DNA of 62,630 nucleotides from Lachnospiraceae bacterium. GTDB taxonomy: Bacteria; Bacillota; Clostridia; Lachnospirales; Lachnospiraceae. Location: the NCBI GenBank assembly GCA_017437785.1, contig JAFRXH010000021.1, forward strand, positions 1 through 62,630, written 5' to 3'. The notes under the pieces were generated by a model that saw only the letters and a list, made by a program, of their open reading frames with translations, ran no database searches and was not told where the DNA came from. Position 1 is the first letter of the stretch. Each line of letters opens with the position of its first letter. Both the position numbers and the translations under genes were made by a program. Below are positions 1 to 9,641 of this stretch, one piece after another.

Positions 1-350
1 ATCGCTTCGCGATTTCCGCACGCACTTCGCGCGGATTATCTGCGAATGCAAGAGATGAGCCCCCGAAATCGCTTCGCGATTTCCGCACGCACTTCGCGCG
101 GATTATCTGCGAATGCAAGAGATGAGCCCCCGAAATCGCTTCGCGATTTCTGCACGCACTTCGCGCGGATTATCTGCGAATGCAAGAGATGAGCCCCCGA
201 AATCGCTTCGCGATTCCGCACGCACTTCGCGCGGATTATCTGCGAATGTAAGAGATGTGCCCCCGAAATCGCTATCGCGATTTCCGCACGCACTTCGCAC
301 GGATTATCTGCGAATGTAAGAGATAAGCCCCCGAAATCGCTTCGCGATTT
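1..350. repeat. Tandem array of ~67-bp palindromic repeats (six copies, last partial)
   Basis: Copies start at about 1, 68, 135, 202, 268 and 336, so the period is 67 bp (66-68 with single-base indels). Each copy holds the palindrome AAATCGC-TTC-GCGATTT, a second GC-rich block (CGCACTTCGCGCGGATTATC) and a purine stretch ending in GAGCCCCCG. The last copy breaks off into an inverted copy of the purine segment near 355-372. Open frames through the array are periodic translations of the repeat and are not genes. The array runs off the left edge. The AATCGC-TTC-GCGATT core is also the core of the array at the right end of the window. Confidence 0.9.
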
Positions 351-376
351 CCGTGGCCCATCTCTTACATTCCAAT

Positions 377-445
377 GAATTCAAGAACAAAAAAACAGCG
401 CCTGGCAAGCAAGCTTGCCGACGCTGTATATTTGTTCTTGAATTC
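377..445 (-). terminator. Intrinsic terminator of rplM-rpsI inside a longer inverted repeat
   Basis: Read on the minus strand just after rpsI, CAGCG...CGCTG encloses a GGCAAGC-TT-GCTTGCC stem and is followed by a run of seven T (plus-strand A run 387-395). An outer GAATTCAAGAAC inverted repeat (377-388 and 434-445) embraces the whole structure. Confidence 0.85.
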
Positions 446-456
446 GCAGATAATCC

Positions 457-858
457 TTATCTCTTGCTGAACTGCGGTGCACGACGTGCGGCTTTGAGAC
501 CGTACTTCTTACGCTCTTTCATACGAGGATCGCGGGTTAAGTAACCTGCTGCCTTGAGTGTAGGACGGTTCTCTGCGTCTGCCTGGATCAGAGCTCTTGC
601 GATGCCGTGACGAATAGCACCTGCCTGTCCGGTAAATCCGCCGCCCTTTACGGTGATGTAAGCATCATACTTAGCTTCTGCATCAAGTGCTACAAGGGGC
701 TGCTTTACGATAACCTTAAGGGTCTCCAGTCCGAAGTACTCATCAAGCTCACGCTTGTTGATGGTGATCTTACCCTTTCCGGGAGTTAAGAACACTCTGG
801 CGATGGATTTCTTCCTTCTGCCTGTTCCGTAGTATTTTACACTATCTTTCTTAGCCAT
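457..858 (-). CDS. rpsI: 30S ribosomal protein S9
   Basis: S9 (uS9) is a small-subunit protein whose C-terminal tail reaches the P-site tRNA. The 133-residue product has the standard bacterial length. It starts [20 protein letters not shown], carries the conserved [19 protein letters not shown] block in its centre, and ends in the basic [17 protein letters not shown] tail with the terminal SKR. It lies 17 bp downstream of rplM in the usual rplM-rpsI pair, and a strong terminator follows the stop codon. Identification is by direct recognition of the conserved sequence. Confidence 0.98.
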   Translation of the reverse strand: MAKKDSVKYYGTGRRKKSIARVFLTPGKGKITINKRELDEYFGLETLKVIVKQPLVALDAEAKYDAYITVKGGGFTGQAGAIRHGIARALIQADAENRPTLKAAGYLTRDPRMKERKKYGLKAARRAPQFSKR

Positions 859-875
859 TTTTTATTTCCTCCCGA

Positions 876-1304
876 TCAAAAAGTCAATGCTTCAGGCTTC
901 TGTGCTGCATGATTATGCTCAGGTCCTGCATACACAAAAAGCTTCTTGAACATTTCCCTGCCTAAAGGCCCCTTAGGGAGCATGCCCTTAACAGCCAGCT
1001 CGATAACTTCTTCGGGCTTGCCGGCAAGCTTCTCACGAAGGGTTGCTTCCTTCATACCACCAACATAATCGGAATGCTTGTAGTAGATCTTCTGATCCAG
1101 CTTCTTGCCGGTAACCTTGATCTTCTCTGCATTCACTACGATCACATAATCCCCGGTATCAACATTGGGTGTGAACTGGGGCTTATTCTTGCCCCTGAGC
1201 ACCTTGGCGATCTCGCTTGCCAGACGCCCTAAAGTATATCCGCTCGCATCAACTACGTACCACTTACGATCGATCGTTGAAGGAGTAGCCATATAAGTTT
1301 TCAT
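876..1304 (-). CDS. rplM: 50S ribosomal protein L13
   Basis: L13 (uL13) is an early-assembling large-subunit protein. The chosen ATG at 1304 gives [20 protein letters not shown] and 142 residues, the usual family length. An AGGAGGT-type site (plus-strand ACCTCCT at 1312-1318) sits at proper spacing. The frame is open 21 codons further upstream, but that extension lacks a ribosome binding site and resembles no L13. Hallmarks are the [15 protein letters not shown] segment, [18 protein letters not shown] and the [16 protein letters not shown] motif. It is the first gene of the rplM-rpsI operon, behind a leader of about 170 nt. Confidence 0.98.
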   Translation of the reverse strand: MKTYMATPSTIDRKWYVVDASGYTLGRLASEIAKVLRGKNKPQFTPNVDTGDYVIVVNAEKIKVTGKKLDQKIYYKHSDYVGGMKEATLREKLAGKPEEVIELAVKGMLPKGPLGREMFKKLFVYAGPEHNHAAQKPEALTF

Positions 1305-1478
1305 CCTGCTTACCTCCTGACAATAATACCTGTAAAATCTTTTCCGGCTTAAGAATGTTATGCACATACGTGATGTCCGGGCACATATGGCCTTCTTAAT
1401 GCCACAGGCCTTAACAGCCTGTCTGATATAACTTATCCAGCGGCACGGTTGCTGATCCTAAAGCCGCCACGGAAAGTT
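1305..1478 (-). promoter_or_regulatory. 5' leader of rplM-rpsI (possible L13-type autoregulatory leader)
   Basis: About 170 nt separate the promoter from the rplM start and contain no gene. At least one clear hairpin is visible (ACAGGC at 1404-1409 with GCCTGT at 1417-1422), and GC-rich segments flank it. Firmicute rplM operons are known to have an L13-responsive leader; whether this one belongs to that RNA family is inferred from position and length only. Confidence 0.45.
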
Positions 1479-1507
1479 ATTATATTACACCCTTCCGTGT
1501 GTGTCAA
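1479..1507 (-). promoter_or_regulatory. Consensus housekeeping promoter of rplM-rpsI
   Basis: The minus strand reads TTGACA (1502-1507), a 17-bp spacer, then TATAAT (1479-1484). Both hexamers are perfect consensus, as expected for a ribosomal protein operon. Confidence 0.9.
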
Positions 1508-1562
1508 ATACTTTTTTCTACTATACAGGCAAAGCTTCTTCTCCGTCCGGGAAAACCCGTCT

Positions 1563-4500
1563 TCACCTTTCCACATACAGCTTCACTTCTATTTTCCTGG
1601 TCTCATCCGCTGTCATAGCGGTGATCAGGCAGCAGTCATACTCCGGCTCCTTACAGACACTGATCTTTCCGTTCTTTACTTTCGCCACGGAAGGCGTATC
1701 GCTGCTCCAGATCAGCTTTGTCTCCGCACCGTACTCCGCATCCATCAGCACCTCGAGCTTAAGGGTTTCCGAAGGCTTAAGCCTTACGGTATAGTGGCCG
1801 TTCTCTCCCACCACCTTATCGCTTGTCTTGAGCTCAAGTTTGGAGACCCTTCCCTTTATATTAAGGGTGCAGGATACTTTTTTCTTCGTACCGTCATCCG
1901 TCATTCCTGTGATAACACATTTTTTTGAAGCATTCACACACAGATATGCAAGACTTTCACCTTTTGAGAGATCGGTGCGTACAAAACCATCGGTAAAATC
2001 CGATTCTGAGAGCTCGCTCACCTTAACCCCTGCAGGAAGCAATGCAAGCTTCACATCATCAGAGGATGCCTCCCAGGTCACGCAGGGATTGCTGGGATTC
2101 TCCGGCTTGAACTGTGAAATACTGAGCACTCCGCGCTCTCCCTTCCTTACCGTTGCCTTGGAAGCATTTATCTTTATGCTGTTAAAACGCTGATAGGTAC
2201 CGATAAAAGCCCGTGCCTGCAGTTTGGGATCACTTAATGAACGCACAGCCAGTATCACCTCACCGCGACAGAACTTATCGGCTGCTACTGCCTTTACCTT
2301 GCCGTTACTGCTTATCTTCACATACTCACCACCGCTCTGGGCATAAAATACCACATCCGAAGACTTAAGCTTTGTAAGCTTCCCGTTTATCGTTCCGTAG
2401 GCCTCAAAGCTGTGGGTATCTCCCACAAACATAGCTATCTCGGCACGGGTATAGTCTTCTTCATTAAAAGGCGCATCGCTCCCCATAAAATACAGATGTA
2501 TATCCGAGATCTCCCTGGCCTTCCCAGCCCCCGTCACTTTTACGCTGATACTGCCGGCAATGCCTCCGGATAAACCGGACGGCGCAGCGGTGATAAGCAC
2601 TTCTCCTTCGCTTACACCTGTGACCACGCCTTTTTCATTTACGGTAGCAATGCCGGTATCCTCCGAAGTCCATACCAGACTCTTATCCGCAGGCTTTTTG
2701 CTCTCAAATGCCGCTTTTAATGCAAGAGTCTTCCCGGCCTCTACTGTGGCTTCACCCTTTTTGGCGCTTACAGTGATCTTACCTGCCGGTGCACTTACCT
2801 TTACGCTGCATTTTGCGGTCTTTCCGCCATAACGGGCCTTTGCGGTTATCTTAGCACTGCCTGCCGCAATGGCGCTTACAAGCCCGCTTTCGGGATCAAC
2901 CTTTGCCACAGCCTCATTGCTGCTCTCAAATACCACCTCGGGAGACAGGGATTCTGCGCCGTCCTGTCCCATACCGTATGCACTAAGCTTATACTCTGTT
3001 CCCACTGCCATGGAAAGCTTGCTCTTATTAAGGCTTAGTTTTGTAAGCGGTAAATATACCTTAACATTACATTTTGCTTCATGACCGCCGGATACGGATC
3101 TGACTTTGATGACAGCCTCTCCGACACCCCTGGCTGTTACTTTTCCTCTTGCGTCGACTGTTGCGACCGACGCATCGGAGCTGCTCCATTCTACATCTTT
3201 ATTCTTAGCATCGGAAGGTTTTACCGTAACTTTTAAGCTTTTGACAGCCCCGGGCGTGAGCTCTATATCCGTATCCGATAGCTCTATCCCCGTGACAGCG
3301 CCCTTTTGAGGTATCACATTCAGCGCTATCCGCTGGCGGCCGGTGACCGACTGCTCCTGATACACGATGGTCGCATCAAGATATATCGCCGCGCTGTACC
3401 AGTTATCATCCGGCAGCTCCTTAGGCGGATATATAGTGATATGATCCGCGCTCAGATCCTGATCTTTGCCCATAATGGAATAGGGATCCTCATGTACCTC
3501 GGCGTCCTCATCCTCTCCGCCGTTAACAAAGAACCATCTGTAGCTTATCTTTACATCTTTATCTTCCGGATCGATGAATTCCCCGTTTAAGAGAGGCTTA
3601 GCCGTATAAGTAATGGGCGCGGCTCCCGTATATATCTGATTAAGATAATAATAATATCCGTGCAGACCTTCCTCATGCTTCCCCCATAATTCCTGCTCGG
3701 GGCTTGCATCAAAATCCATATAGCAGCCGTGTCCGCCTTTTCCGGGTCCCCATCCCAGCTTATATCCCTTTACATATATTTTCTTTGAATCACATACCGC
3801 TTTACCCAGTACCTTGCCTTCGGCATCCTTGACCACAGCAGTTACCGTAAGCGTGGTACCGGTACTCATGTCATAGCGCCATGCCCTTACATTGGCTACG
3901 CTCACCAGTTTATCTTTCATTTCGGTACCTACTACCGATACATATTCCGGCCTGTCGGATTTCCATGTAAACTCTATAGTCGAATCATCCGGCAGCATAA
4001 AGTCCTTTGACATGTCGGCACGCAGCTGTATATTATATCCGTTTTCATTGTTGGAAACTCCCTCAAATTCTTCCAGCTGAAGCTGCGTATAATCCTCATC
4101 GGTCCAGCCCCAACGGAAATAAGTATTGATCGAAACGGAATACTCCGGTTCCTTTACGCTCACACTGCAGCTTGCGCTCAGGTCTCCGGATCCGGCCGTG
4201 AGCACTGCATTTCCGGAAGCGACCGCTTTGATCACACCGTTTTCCGCCTTAAGTATGTTCTCATTACTGCTGCCAAGCTCAACCCTGGCATCAGACGGTG
4301 TAAGCTTAAATCCTTCTATATCATTAAGCTTTATCTCATCCCCCACCCTCATCTCAAGACTTTCGGGCAGTACCAGCTCAGTCGCCTCAGCAGTTTTGGC
4401 CTTCACCGTGATCTTAAAGCTTTTTACGCATTCATCATCGATGTTGACAGTCTTATCTTCACCGCTGGTGATATCCATATTATAGTAATGGCAATATGCC

Positions 4501-5441
4501 TTTACCTCAACGCTCAGATCCTCCGTGACAGCCCCGTTTGTGACCAGGCTTATATTACGGTTAAGCTCCGAATACTCACTTACTGCCTCGGCCGGGTCAT
4601 TAACAAAGGCATCTTTTGCCCCGTCACTTTCCACGATCTCCCAGCGGTATTCCATGGTGTAATTATGCATTTCAAGATATTCGTTGGTCAGATCCCAGCT
4701 CTGATACTGGTTCGTCCACTTAGCGCCCTTTGGATTTAACTGCGTGCTTAAGTTGAGCTCTTCGCCTGCATCCAGCACTATCTCCTGATCCTGTTCGACG
4801 CAGTCCGCCTTAAAACTTACGGAATGGTCCTCATTCACAGTATACCCCAGGTGCTTGCGGCCGTTTTCACTCTCTTCCATCACCGCAGTATCCGTGTCAT
4901 ATACCAGCAAGAGCAGATCATCCGCGCCCGGTTCCTCAATATTTACCTTTATCTTTCCGCTTTCTTCCCGGTTGGGCGCCTTTCCCATACCGTCACCGGT
5001 ATAAAGCGTTGCTTCTGCCTCATACTCACCCGGCGTATATGCCGCCAGCACCGCCTGATATGTATTCTTATAATACATGCCGCTGCGCGAAGAGGGATCG
5101 CCGCCGTACACTTTCAGCCCGCCGTATATGGCTCCGGGGTATAAAGTATAGCCGTCCTTTATCTTCTGTGATGTCTTCTCCCATTCATAACGTGCTCCGG
5201 TCCATTCATCATCCGGCACCTCCAATACGGGTTCAGCCACAGCTTCCACCATCCACTCTCCGCCGGGCAGCGTGGTAAGCTCAGCCGGATCGATGCTCAC
5301 ACTGTGCATTTCCATATCATCGGAAGCTTCCCCGATAACTTCATCAGAAACATCATCCGCTCCCGCATATACAGGCATTATCTCGGAAGAAATCATAATG
5401 AGAGCGCACATAAACGACAGAAAACGTTTTCTTTTTATCAT
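1563..5441 (-). CDS. Large secreted Big_2 (Ig-like) repeat surface protein
   Basis: A secreted protein of 1292 residues. The ATG at 5441 has GGAGGG seven bases upstream; an in-frame ATG five codons earlier lacks one. Residues 1 to about 26 form a signal peptide (basic MIKRKR, hydrophobic core, PVYA end). Beyond a divergent N-terminal half there are several bacterial Ig-like (Big_2) domains, recognised by the alternation of VTVKPSDAKNKDVEWSSSD, VATVD..GKVTARGVG and ITAK-type strands from about residue 360 onward. There is no LPXTG motif, C-terminal membrane helix or SLH domain, so the anchoring mode is not visible. It lies 23 bp after the BspA-like gene with a similar signal peptide, so the two are probably co-transcribed. 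Big_2 domains are common in adhesins; the ligand cannot be read from the sequence. Confidence 0.8.
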   Translation of the reverse strand: MIKRKRFLSFMCALIMISSEIMPVYAGADDVSDEVIGEASDDMEMHSVSIDPAELTTLPGGEWMVEAVAEPVLEVPDDEWTGARYEWEKTSQKIKDGYTLYPGAIYGGLKVYGGDPSSRSGMYYKNTYQAVLAAYTPGEYEAEATLYTGDGMGKAPNREESGKIKVNIEEPGADDLLLLVYDTDTAVMEESENGRKHLGYTVNEDHSVSFKADCVEQDQEIVLDAGEELNLSTQLNPKGAKWTNQYQSWDLTNEYLEMHNYTMEYRWEIVESDGAKDAFVNDPAEAVSEYSELNRNISLVTNGAVTEDLSVEVKAYCHYYNMDITSGEDKTVNIDDECVKSFKITVKAKTAEATELVLPESLEMRVGDEIKLNDIEGFKLTPSDARVELGSSNENILKAENGVIKAVASGNAVLTAGSGDLSASCSVSVKEPEYSVSINTYFRWGWTDEDYTQLQLEEFEGVSNNENGYNIQLRADMSKDFMLPDDSTIEFTWKSDRPEYVSVVGTEMKDKLVSVANVRAWRYDMSTGTTLTVTAVVKDAEGKVLGKAVCDSKKIYVKGYKLGWGPGKGGHGCYMDFDASPEQELWGKHEEGLHGYYYYLNQIYTGAAPITYTAKPLLNGEFIDPEDKDVKISYRWFFVNGGEDEDAEVHEDPYSIMGKDQDLSADHITIYPPKELPDDNWYSAAIYLDATIVYQEQSVTGRQRIALNVIPQKGAVTGIELSDTDIELTPGAVKSLKVTVKPSDAKNKDVEWSSSDASVATVDARGKVTARGVGEAVIKVRSVSGGHEAKCNVKVYLPLTKLSLNKSKLSMAVGTEYKLSAYGMGQDGAESLSPEVVFESSNEAVAKVDPESGLVSAIAAGSAKITAKARYGGKTAKCSVKVSAPAGKITVSAKKGEATVEAGKTLALKAAFESKKPADKSLVWTSEDTGIATVNEKGVVTGVSEGEVLITAAPSGLSGGIAGSISVKVTGAGKAREISDIHLYFMGSDAPFNEEDYTRAEIAMFVGDTHSFEAYGTINGKLTKLKSSDVVFYAQSGGEYVKISSNGKVKAVAADKFCRGEVILAVRSLSDPKLQARAFIGTYQRFNSIKINASKATVRKGERGVLSISQFKPENPSNPCVTWEASSDDVKLALLPAGVKVSELSESDFTDGFVRTDLSKGESLAYLCVNASKKCVITGMTDDGTKKKVSCTLNIKGRVSKLELKTSDKVVGENGHYTVRLKPSETLKLEVLMDAEYGAETKLIWSSDTPSVAKVKNGKISVCKEPEYDCCLITAMTADETRKIEVKLYVER

Positions 5442-5464
5442 AAACAAACCCTCCATAAAATGCT

Positions 5465-8400
5465 TTATTTAACAGTTACGTTTATCTGCACGCTGTGCAG
5501 ACCATCCGCGGTTACTGCGGTTATCACAGCCTCCGATCCCGGCTCCGCCTGCTTTGAAACCTTTATCTTTCCTTTTTTGCTTACGCTGACTATTTCCTCA
5601 TTGTTACTGCTCCAGCTCAGAGTCTTGTCCGCACCGTATTCAGCCGTAATTACAGCCTTGGGTGTCAGACTCTTTCCGCGTGCGAGCGTCACTTCATAAT
5701 ATCCTTCTGCGCCGGTCAGCGCCTTGGTAGTCTTAAGTTCCAGGGAAGTCACCTTCCCGCAGACCTTCATCGCACATTTTGCTTTCTTTCCGCCGTCTGC
5801 GCTTGTGGCTGTGATGGTTATCTTTTTAGCCGGCTTCTCTGCAAGGTAAACCAGCTTCTCACCGGCTGCCGGATCCGTAACTATGCCGCCGCTTACCGCA
5901 CTTGCAAATCTGTCTTCACCCAGTTCATCTATGCTCTCGCCCTCATGCAAAACCGCCAGCCTGACTCCGTCGCCTGCACTCCAGCTGATCTTCCGGTCGG
6001 TAGGCGTTTCGGGATTAAATATGATCTCTGCGATACCCCTGCTGCCCTTATTGACATTTATTTTTTTAGCCGCAAACCTGATGCTCTTTACAGGCACTCT
6101 TACAGCTATGGTGAAAAATGCTTTCACTTCGGGGTTTTTAAGCGATGTCGCGGTAATGGTCACGGGACTTCCGTTCGTATCTGCCAGAAGCTTCATTTTT
6201 CCCTTTGCATTTACCGACACCTTCTCTTCATCGCTGCTGGAAAATACCACGTCATCGGCGCTAAGCTTCTTTCCGTCACCGTATGCCACCAGCTTGAACG
6301 TCTTTCCGGCCTCACAGCCTGCACCTTCCAAGTCTGCATGGCCCTCCTCAAGCTCTTCGCTGTGCTTTAACACCTGCTTGCCCTTGCGTATCTCTATGAC
6401 CGATACCTGCTTTGCTTTGGCTGCGGCCGTAACGCTAAGCTCTATCTCCGCGCTTACGCCGCCGCTCATCTCATCTATAGCTGCCGTGATTACAACACTG
6501 CCTTCACTTATTCCTGTGACAAGCCCTTTGGTGCTTACGGTCGCTACTGAAGGATCGGATGATGTAAAGCTTATGCTTTCATATACCGCACCGGCAGGGT
6601 CTGCGTTCACGCTGAGCTGTAGAGTCTTTCCTGCCTGCAGCGATGTTGCTCCCTTATCGCTCTTTATGATCACGGATCCAACCTTATCCCCTACGGTCAC
6701 AGTGCATTTTGCTTCTGCCTTTTCAGAGAGCGAACGAACGCTTATCAGAGCTTTACCTTTGCCTACCGCGTGCACATAACCGTCAAAGACCTCCGCAACC
6801 GTCAGATCCGAGCTGGTCCATATAAGCTCCTCTTCACTCATGATACTTCCGTCTGCCGCATATGCCGTGGCCGTCAGTTCAACACCCCCGTCTACAGGCA
6901 GCTTAACACTGCTCTTATCAAGCTTGATCTTAGCCACATCCGCCTGCACATGCACATTGATACTGTCGGTGTATCCGCCGTCAAGGGTAACGACTGTTAT
7001 CTTTGAACTGCCGACAGCCAGCGCCTTTATATTTCCCTGATCGTCAATGCTTACTATAGAAGGTTCCGAACTAACCCAGTTCACATTCTTATTCTTTGCG
7101 GTATCCGGCCTGATCTGGGCATTAAGCTTACGTGTTTCTCCCTTGTAAAGATACAGATCCTCTGACGCCTCGATGGACACTCCTCTTACGAACTCACCGT
7201 TATCATCATAAGGCGCAGGCTGGGGGCCTTCACCTTCATAGCCGTATACGATCTCCACTCCTTCGGGCATCTTATTGTTAAGGGCAGTCCACTGCTCCTG
7301 TGTACCGGCATAATATACCTTCTCCAGAACATTCGTCGCCTTATCTTCAGGATAGTAATAGAAAGGATCCGAGCCGGAGAATGCCTTTACGGGAAGATAG
7401 ATCTCCTTTACCGCACTGTTAGCTATAAAACCGTCGGCCTCAGCACCGCTCATATCCCACTTTAACAGGTTAAGATATTTAAGGCTTACGCAGTTTTCGA
7501 ACAGATTGTTCATCATCTTAACGCCCGTAACATCCAGTCCGCTTAAGTCTATCTCCTCAAGAGCCGCGCAGTCCGCAAACATGCAGCTGATACCGTCGTT
7601 ACCTGACGCAGCTTTCATATCGAGCTTTCCAAGATTTACATACTTAAGTGACCAGCAGGAATAGAACATGAAACTGAAATTCTCTACTTTCGAAGTATCA
7701 AAATGTGATATGTCTATACGTTCCAGGTTCTTGTTCTCATAGAACATTCCCGAAAGATTTTTTGCCGAAGAAGTATCCATAAAACTTAAGTCGATGTTCT
7801 TAACAGAAGTCTCCCTGAACATTGCTTCCATGTTTTCAACCTTGGAAGTATTAAAATTCTTAAGGTCGAAATTCAGATCTGTATACTCACCGCAGCTGTA
7901 AAACATGCTGCTCATATCGGTTACATTGGAGGTATCGAAGCTGTTAAGATCCAGTTCCGTAAGATCACCGCAGCCAAAGAACATACCGCTCATATTTTCT
8001 ACGGATGATGTGTCAAAAGATGAAAGGTTCACTTCTTCCAGTTCCCTGCACATCTCAAACATCCTCTCCATATTCTTTACAGAAGAGGTGTTGAAATTCT
8101 TAAGATCCAGCTTCACAAGTGCACGCGCTTCATTGAACATGTTGCTCATATCGGTAACTTTGGATGTATCGAACATGCTCACATCAAGACTCTTAAGAGC
8201 TGTCATAAAGAACATTCCGCTCATGTCGGTAACCGCGGAAGTGTTGAATTTGCCGAATTTGATGTTCTGCAGATCCTCCATTTCCCCGAACATAAAGGAC
8301 ATGTTTTCAACGCTTGAAGTATCCCAGGCCGAAAGATCCAGGCTTTTTATACCCGAGCACATGTAAAACATCCCCGACATATCCTTAACCTTTGAAGTAT

Positions 8401-9280
8401 CAAGAGCTGATACATCCAGGGACGTAAGCCCCCTGCAGGTGCTGAACATGTAACTCATGTCGGTGACTTTTGATGTATCCAGTGCGGAAAGATCCAGTGA
8501 TGTAAGTGAAGAACAGCCATCAAACATATGCCCCATATCGGTAACATTTGAAGTCTCCAGCACAGAGATATCAAAAGACTCGACCATTGACATTCCGAAT
8601 GCCGAGTTCATATTGGTAACCTTTGACGTATCGGGATCACCAAACTTAAAATCCGAGAGCACATACATGCGGCTGAACATGCCTTCCATGGAAGTCACAT
8701 TTGAAAGATCCAGCATACTCACATCCAGCTTTTCCAGATTCTGGAGATTCTCAAACATATAGTCCGTCTTTGTTGCGGCCGATGTATCCAGTCCGCTCAC
8801 ATCCAGCGTGGTCAGGGTATAGCACTGCGAAAAGAGATAAGACGCATCTTCGGTGGTCTTAACCCCGTCCCAGATCTTAAGATAGGTCAGATTGGTGTAA
8901 AAATTCCCGCCTTCATTATACCACATTGACTGCTCTTTCTTTTCGGGATCGAGGACGGTCTTGTAGGTAACACCGTCAATGACTGCTGTTCCCAGCACAT
9001 CTTCAACGGTAGACGTACCTTTGTATTTATGAAGACGTATCTCACCCCCGTCAAGGGTATATTCGTAATCCAGATACCAGTCGGGCTCATCGGGAGGAAC
9101 ATCCTCTCCTTCCTGCGTATCTGTCTCCGCAGTATTATCAGTGATCACGGCTTCGTCACCGGCAACTATAACGCTGTCCGGATCTTCCGGTATGGTATCC
9201 GCCGCATAAGCGGGAATGATCTCCGATGTGATAAAAACAAGTGATGTTAAAAGGGACAATACTCGATTTCTTTTGACCAT
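5465..9280 (-). CDS. Secreted BspA-like (DUF285) leucine-rich repeat protein with C-terminal Big_2 domains
   Basis: A 1271-residue exported protein. The signal peptide covers residues 1 to about 26 and ends AYA. From about residue 115 to 620 there are some twenty repeats of roughly 24 residues of the form LDVSALDTSKVTDMSYMF, the DUF285 surface-protein variety of BspA-like leucine-rich repeats. From about residue 690 to the end, Big_2 Ig-like domains follow (for example WVSSEPSIVSIDDQGNIKAL). Start chosen at the ATG behind CGGAGG. It is the first gene of a pair with the Ig-like protein downstream. DUF285 proteins are typically surface adhesins; attachment here is inferred, since no sortase motif or terminal membrane helix is visible. 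Confidence 0.85.
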   Translation of the reverse strand: MVKRNRVLSLLTSLVFITSEIIPAYAADTIPEDPDSVIVAGDEAVITDNTAETDTQEGEDVPPDEPDWYLDYEYTLDGGEIRLHKYKGTSTVEDVLGTAVIDGVTYKTVLDPEKKEQSMWYNEGGNFYTNLTYLKIWDGVKTTEDASYLFSQCYTLTTLDVSGLDTSAATKTDYMFENLQNLEKLDVSMLDLSNVTSMEGMFSRMYVLSDFKFGDPDTSKVTNMNSAFGMSMVESFDISVLETSNVTDMGHMFDGCSSLTSLDLSALDTSKVTDMSYMFSTCRGLTSLDVSALDTSKVKDMSGMFYMCSGIKSLDLSAWDTSSVENMSFMFGEMEDLQNIKFGKFNTSAVTDMSGMFFMTALKSLDVSMFDTSKVTDMSNMFNEARALVKLDLKNFNTSSVKNMERMFEMCRELEEVNLSSFDTSSVENMSGMFFGCGDLTELDLNSFDTSNVTDMSSMFYSCGEYTDLNFDLKNFNTSKVENMEAMFRETSVKNIDLSFMDTSSAKNLSGMFYENKNLERIDISHFDTSKVENFSFMFYSCWSLKYVNLGKLDMKAASGNDGISCMFADCAALEEIDLSGLDVTGVKMMNNLFENCVSLKYLNLLKWDMSGAEADGFIANSAVKEIYLPVKAFSGSDPFYYYPEDKATNVLEKVYYAGTQEQWTALNNKMPEGVEIVYGYEGEGPQPAPYDDNGEFVRGVSIEASEDLYLYKGETRKLNAQIRPDTAKNKNVNWVSSEPSIVSIDDQGNIKALAVGSSKITVVTLDGGYTDSINVHVQADVAKIKLDKSSVKLPVDGGVELTATAYAADGSIMSEEELIWTSSDLTVAEVFDGYVHAVGKGKALISVRSLSEKAEAKCTVTVGDKVGSVIIKSDKGATSLQAGKTLQLSVNADPAGAVYESISFTSSDPSVATVSTKGLVTGISEGSVVITAAIDEMSGGVSAEIELSVTAAAKAKQVSVIEIRKGKQVLKHSEELEEGHADLEGAGCEAGKTFKLVAYGDGKKLSADDVVFSSSDEEKVSVNAKGKMKLLADTNGSPVTITATSLKNPEVKAFFTIAVRVPVKSIRFAAKKINVNKGSRGIAEIIFNPETPTDRKISWSAGDGVRLAVLHEGESIDELGEDRFASAVSGGIVTDPAAGEKLVYLAEKPAKKITITATSADGGKKAKCAMKVCGKVTSLELKTTKALTGAEGYYEVTLARGKSLTPKAVITAEYGADKTLSWSSNNEEIVSVSKKGKIKVSKQAEPGSEAVITAVTADGLHSVQINVTVK

Positions 9281-9300
9281 AGATATAAACCTCCGTTTTT

Positions 9301-9588
9301 TTGAAAGATCCCCGGGCAGGAAAGTTCAGCTACGGAAATCACGGATTTCCTGCTTCACTTTTTCGCTCCCTGAGGTCGCTAAGCTCAAGCTGCGGCTCCG
9401 CCTTGCTTTCGCTAAGCTCCGCAGGTAGGTGCGTACTAAATTCGTGCTGCGCTACGCTTGCACTCATTAAGTACTTCACCCACGCTCAGGATGACACAGG
9501 CTGCTTACTTACAAAAACCCAATATATATTATACCAAAAACGCCCTCTCCCCTCTATCCGCGTTATAGCAAAAAAAGCCCCCTGCTTT
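9301..9588. other. Gene-free leader region with palindromic and low-complexity repeats
   Basis: About 300 bp without a credible gene. It holds the palindrome GGAAATC-ACG-GATTTCC near 9335-9351 and repeated GCTAAGCTC/GCTTCGCT-like words. A candidate minus-strand extended -10 (TGGTATAAT, plus-strand 9528-9536) could drive the BspA-like gene through a leader of about 240 nt. No recognised RNA family is seen. Confidence 0.5.
9528..9536 (-). promoter_or_regulatory. Candidate extended -10 promoter for the BspA-like/Big_2 operon
   Basis: The minus strand reads TGG-TATAAT, a full -10 with the extended TGn element. No good -35 is seen 17 bp upstream. It is the best promoter candidate before the gene starting at 9280. 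Confidence 0.5.
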
Positions 9589-9617
9589 TTGACAAAAGGG
9601 CGGTTTTTAGGTACAAT
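9589..9617 (+). promoter_or_regulatory. Promoter of the ABC exporter operon
   Basis: TTGACA (9589-9594), 17-bp spacer, TACAAT (9612-9617). Transcription would start about 18 bp before the first ATG. A GGGAGG ribosome binding site follows. Confidence 0.8.
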
Positions 9618-9641
9618 CTCCTGCGGGAGGATCGTGTTATT

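Noticed and set aside
36-319. Overlapping open frames on both strands in the left repeat array
   Set aside because: They are periodic translations of the 67-bp repeat, without ribosome binding site or known domain.
1-350. CRISPR array
   Set aside because: Units are contiguous copies with no unique spacers, and no cas gene is near; the same holds for 62355-62630.
5883-6779. 298-codon plus-strand open frame
   Set aside because: Antisense shadow of the BspA-like/Big_2 gene; low-complexity Ser/Leu/Thr-rich translation with no start signal.
9536-9607. Inverted repeat AAAAACGCCCT / AGGGCGGTTTTT as a terminator
   Set aside because: The arms are about 50 bases apart and the right arm is inside the spacer of a good promoter; it is more likely chance or a regulatory site than a terminator.
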